Assembly: GCA_027859055.1 (NCBI GenBank)
Contig: JAQIBO010000124.1
Location: 1-7,580 of the forward strand
Length of the DNA: 7,580 nt
DNA from: Spirochaeta sp.
GTDB taxonomy: Bacteria > Spirochaetota > Spirochaetia > DSM-27196 > Alkalispirochaetaceae
Direction of reading: 5' to 3'
The notes beneath the pieces are model-generated. The model saw nothing but the letters and a program-made list of their open reading frames with translations, had not been told where the DNA came from and did not search any database. Position 1 is the first letter of the stretch; every line of letters starts with the position of its first letter. A program made the position numbers and the translations under genes. Below, piece after piece: positions 6,458 to 7,580 of the stretch.

Positions 6458-6706
6458 ATGACCGAACAGACGGAAATGACTACGGCTGAAGCGCGCAGCC
6501 ACCGGCTGCGGTGGCTGGTATTCAGCATCGGCGGCCTCATTCTGATCGGTGCCGGCGTCTCAATCACCGGTGAGGCGATTATCCGCAAGGGTGCCGGGGC
6601 CCCGTGGTTTCTGTTTGGCACGCTCGGGCTTGTGGTGCTGAACTCAGGCGTATCATTTGTCGGACAGGGAGTGATTCACCGCGTTCGCGAGCGTGTCGGA
6701 CGGTAA
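6458..6706 (+). CDS. Small membrane protein with two duplicated hydrophobic segments
   Basis: This 82-residue protein is of unknown function. A polar N terminus (1-17) is followed by two hydrophobic segments at about 19-42 and 50-73 and a basic C terminus (HRVRERVGR). The segments are copies of one motif: residues 18-44 and 49-75 align without gaps, sharing W, F, the GL pair, GVS, a following G and an I before a basic pair (9 identities in 27). The basic ends suggest both termini lie on the cytoplasmic side of a helical hairpin, but this is inferred. The ATG has AGAGA at about 6448-6452 with a suitable spacer. It is 16 bp downstream of the secreted-protein gene and probably co-transcribed. 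Its last 31 bp overlap the end of the opposite-strand gene. Confidence 0.8.
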   Translation: MTEQTEMTTAEARSHRLRWLVFSIGGLILIGAGVSITGEAIIRKGAGAPWFLFGTLGLVVLNSGVSFVGQGVIHRVRERVGR

Positions 6707-7020
6707 TAGGTCCGGGGCGCCTCGGTCCGTCCGCCCTGCAACGCCCGGATAACCGTGCGCACCGCCGTCTCGTAGGTCGTATCGGCGATCCGACTGTGCC
6801 GCTGCCGGGTCAACTCGTCCCGAACACGCGTTCCTTTCCCGCGGCCCAGCAGGTTCACAATCCGGTCCTGCTCCCCGTCTGCCATGAACAGGAGGCTCAT
6901 CGCGATCTCTTTGTCGCCGATGCGCATCAGCCGATTCTGGGCGTCTACCGCGGGAATCTCCGCCAGCAGGTCGATAATCGTCCGATGCGGCGCCGGCCCG
7001 TACGCCCGTGAAAACGCCAT
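6676..7020 (-). CDS. FliG C-terminal-domain-like protein (stand-alone)
   Basis: This 114-residue soluble protein looks like a free-standing version of the FliG C-terminal domain. FliG is the flagellar switch protein that meets the stator and sets torque and rotation sense. Residues about 27-70 (from NRLMRIGDKEIAMSLLFMAD onward, reaching RVRDEL) run ungapped against the FliG pattern LREVD.KDLALALKGA...KEKI...MS.RAA..LK.DL. A terminal helix, TTYETAVRTVIRAL, matches the FliG end ..AQ.KI...IRRLE. The FliG N-terminal and middle domains are absent; the full protein is about 330 residues. The C-terminal tail is arginine-rich. I chose the ATG at 7020; a GTG at 7026 adds two residues, and neither has a clear Shine-Dalgarno. 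It lies about 31 bp after the oxidoreductase stop, so the two may share a transcript. The match is from memory of the family; a motor role is not shown. Confidence 0.7.
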   Translation of the reverse strand: MAFSRAYGPAPHRTIIDLLAEIPAVDAQNRLMRIGDKEIAMSLLFMADGEQDRIVNLLGRGKGTRVRDELTRQRHSRIADTTYETAVRTVIRALQGGRTEAPRTYYRPTRSRTR

Positions 7021-7051
7021 GCCCACAATGTAATGACTGGAGATGTCCGTG

Positions 7052-7580
7052 TCAGCTGGTCACAACCTCGCTGATACTCGGGTAGGCGAAGGGAACCGCG
7101 CTCAGCTGCTCCAGCGTTCCACCGTGCTGCATCGTCACCTGTATCGAGGCGAGGAGCTCCGCCGCAAGTTCGCCGATCGCCGCCGCGCCCAGGACCGTTC
7201 CGTTTCGGTCGGTCCAGATTTTGACTTCCCCCGGTAGATCGGTTCCGCCGTCGGGGCTGGGGCGGTCGTGTGCACCGTGCACCTGGGACAGCATCGAGAT
7301 CGCATAGGATTTGCGGTGGACGACCAGATCGGAGCGCTTGGCAAGTTCCAGAACCGGACCGACCGCCGCCAGTTGCGGCGTGGTATACACCGCTTCAATG
7401 AGCGCCGGTATCGGCGCGCTCGACGGTGCGCTCTCGGGCTCGCCGTCCGCCAGAATCGCCTTCACCGCTCGGCGTGCCTGATACACCGCCTTGTTCGCCG
7501 TCAGCGGTGGCCCGGTGAGGTCTCCGCAGGCAAAGATCGATTCGACCGACGTTCGGCCGTCGGTATCCACGGCAAGAAAC
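7052..7580 (-). CDS. FAD/NAD(P)-dependent pyridine nucleotide-disulphide oxidoreductase family protein (5' part beyond window)
   Basis: Only the last 175 codons are visible; the frame runs open through the right edge. They begin with the end of the FAD-binding domain (FACGDLTGPPLTANKAVYQA, the conserved A-C-G-D turn that holds the flavin). A dimerisation domain follows, from about 7411 to the stop, with the family signature VYTTPQLAAVG near its start. In lipoamide dehydrogenase and glutathione reductase this domain ends with a catalytic His in HPT.SE. Here the site reads FAYPSISE, with Tyr (codon 7084-7082) for His, as I recall in soluble transhydrogenase and mercuric reductase, and the protein ends only six residues past the Glu. 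The disulphide motif that would name the enzyme lies outside the window, so the substrate is open. The FliG-like gene follows closely downstream. Confidence 0.9.
   Translation of the reverse strand, partial: FLAVDTDGRTSVESIFACGDLTGPPLTANKAVYQARRAVKAILADGEPESAPSSAPIPALIEAVYTTPQLAAVGPVLELAKRSDLVVHRKSYAISMLSQVHGAHDRPSPDGGTDLPGEVKIWTDRNGTVLGAAAIGELAAELLASIQVTMQHGGTLEQLSAVPFAYPSISEVVTS

Noticed and set aside
6707..6724. Near-palindrome CCGGGGCGCCTCGG after the membrane-protein gene as a terminator
   Set aside because: It has no loop and no T run, and it lies within the coding sequence of the FliG-like gene.
1..7580. CRISPR arrays, tRNA or rRNA genes, insertion sequences, toxin-antitoxin or defence genes
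   Set aside because: I saw no regularly spaced repeats, no tRNA-like clover-leaf, no transposase motifs or terminal repeats, and no defence-type domains on either strand.

Overview
The window is GC-rich, gene-dense bacterial DNA with no mobile element, CRISPR array or RNA gene that I can see. The secreted protein with a signal peptide, the SlyD-like prolyl isomerase, the menaquinone-type UbiA prenyltransferase, the HisKA_2-type sensor kinase and a free-standing FliG C-terminal-like protein would fit a free-living member of the Spirochaetaceae. That placement is inference from family content, not from any marker gene.

Layout from left to right. (1) Positions 1-2397, minus strand: a compact operon reading TetR regulator, then ABC ATPase, then an FtsX/MacB-type permease that is cut by the left edge. 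Both gene junctions are 4-base ATGA overlaps. The operon has a very readable promoter (TTGACA, 17 bp, TATATT). One TetR-type palindrome fills its spacer and a second copy lies just downstream of the expected start site, so the regulator very probably represses its own operon. (2) Positions 2500-5749, minus strand: SlyD-like FKBP isomerase, UbiA/MenA-like prenyltransferase, then a large histidine kinase with an altered N-terminal receiver domain, two PAS domains and a HisKA_2/HATPase core. The kinase may have its own promoter, again with a palindrome in the -35/-10 spacer. (3) Positions 5839-6706, plus strand: a secreted protein of unknown role and, 16 bp later, a two-segment membrane protein built from a duplicated motif. 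They diverge from the isomerase across an 89-bp intergenic region. (4) Positions 6676-7580, minus strand: the C-terminal part of an FAD/NAD(P) disulphide oxidoreductase-family protein, cut by the right edge, followed by the FliG-like protein, which overlaps the membrane-protein gene tail to tail by 31 bp.

The clearest functional unit is the TetR-controlled ABC transporter. The isomerase-prenyltransferase-kinase set is co-directional, but I see no evidence for a shared pathway. I found no convincing new multi-gene system. The points most worth checking are the FliG-like solo domain, the duplicated membrane protein, the two promoters with embedded palindromes, the kinase receiver lacking its lysine, and the oxidoreductase lacking its catalytic histidine.
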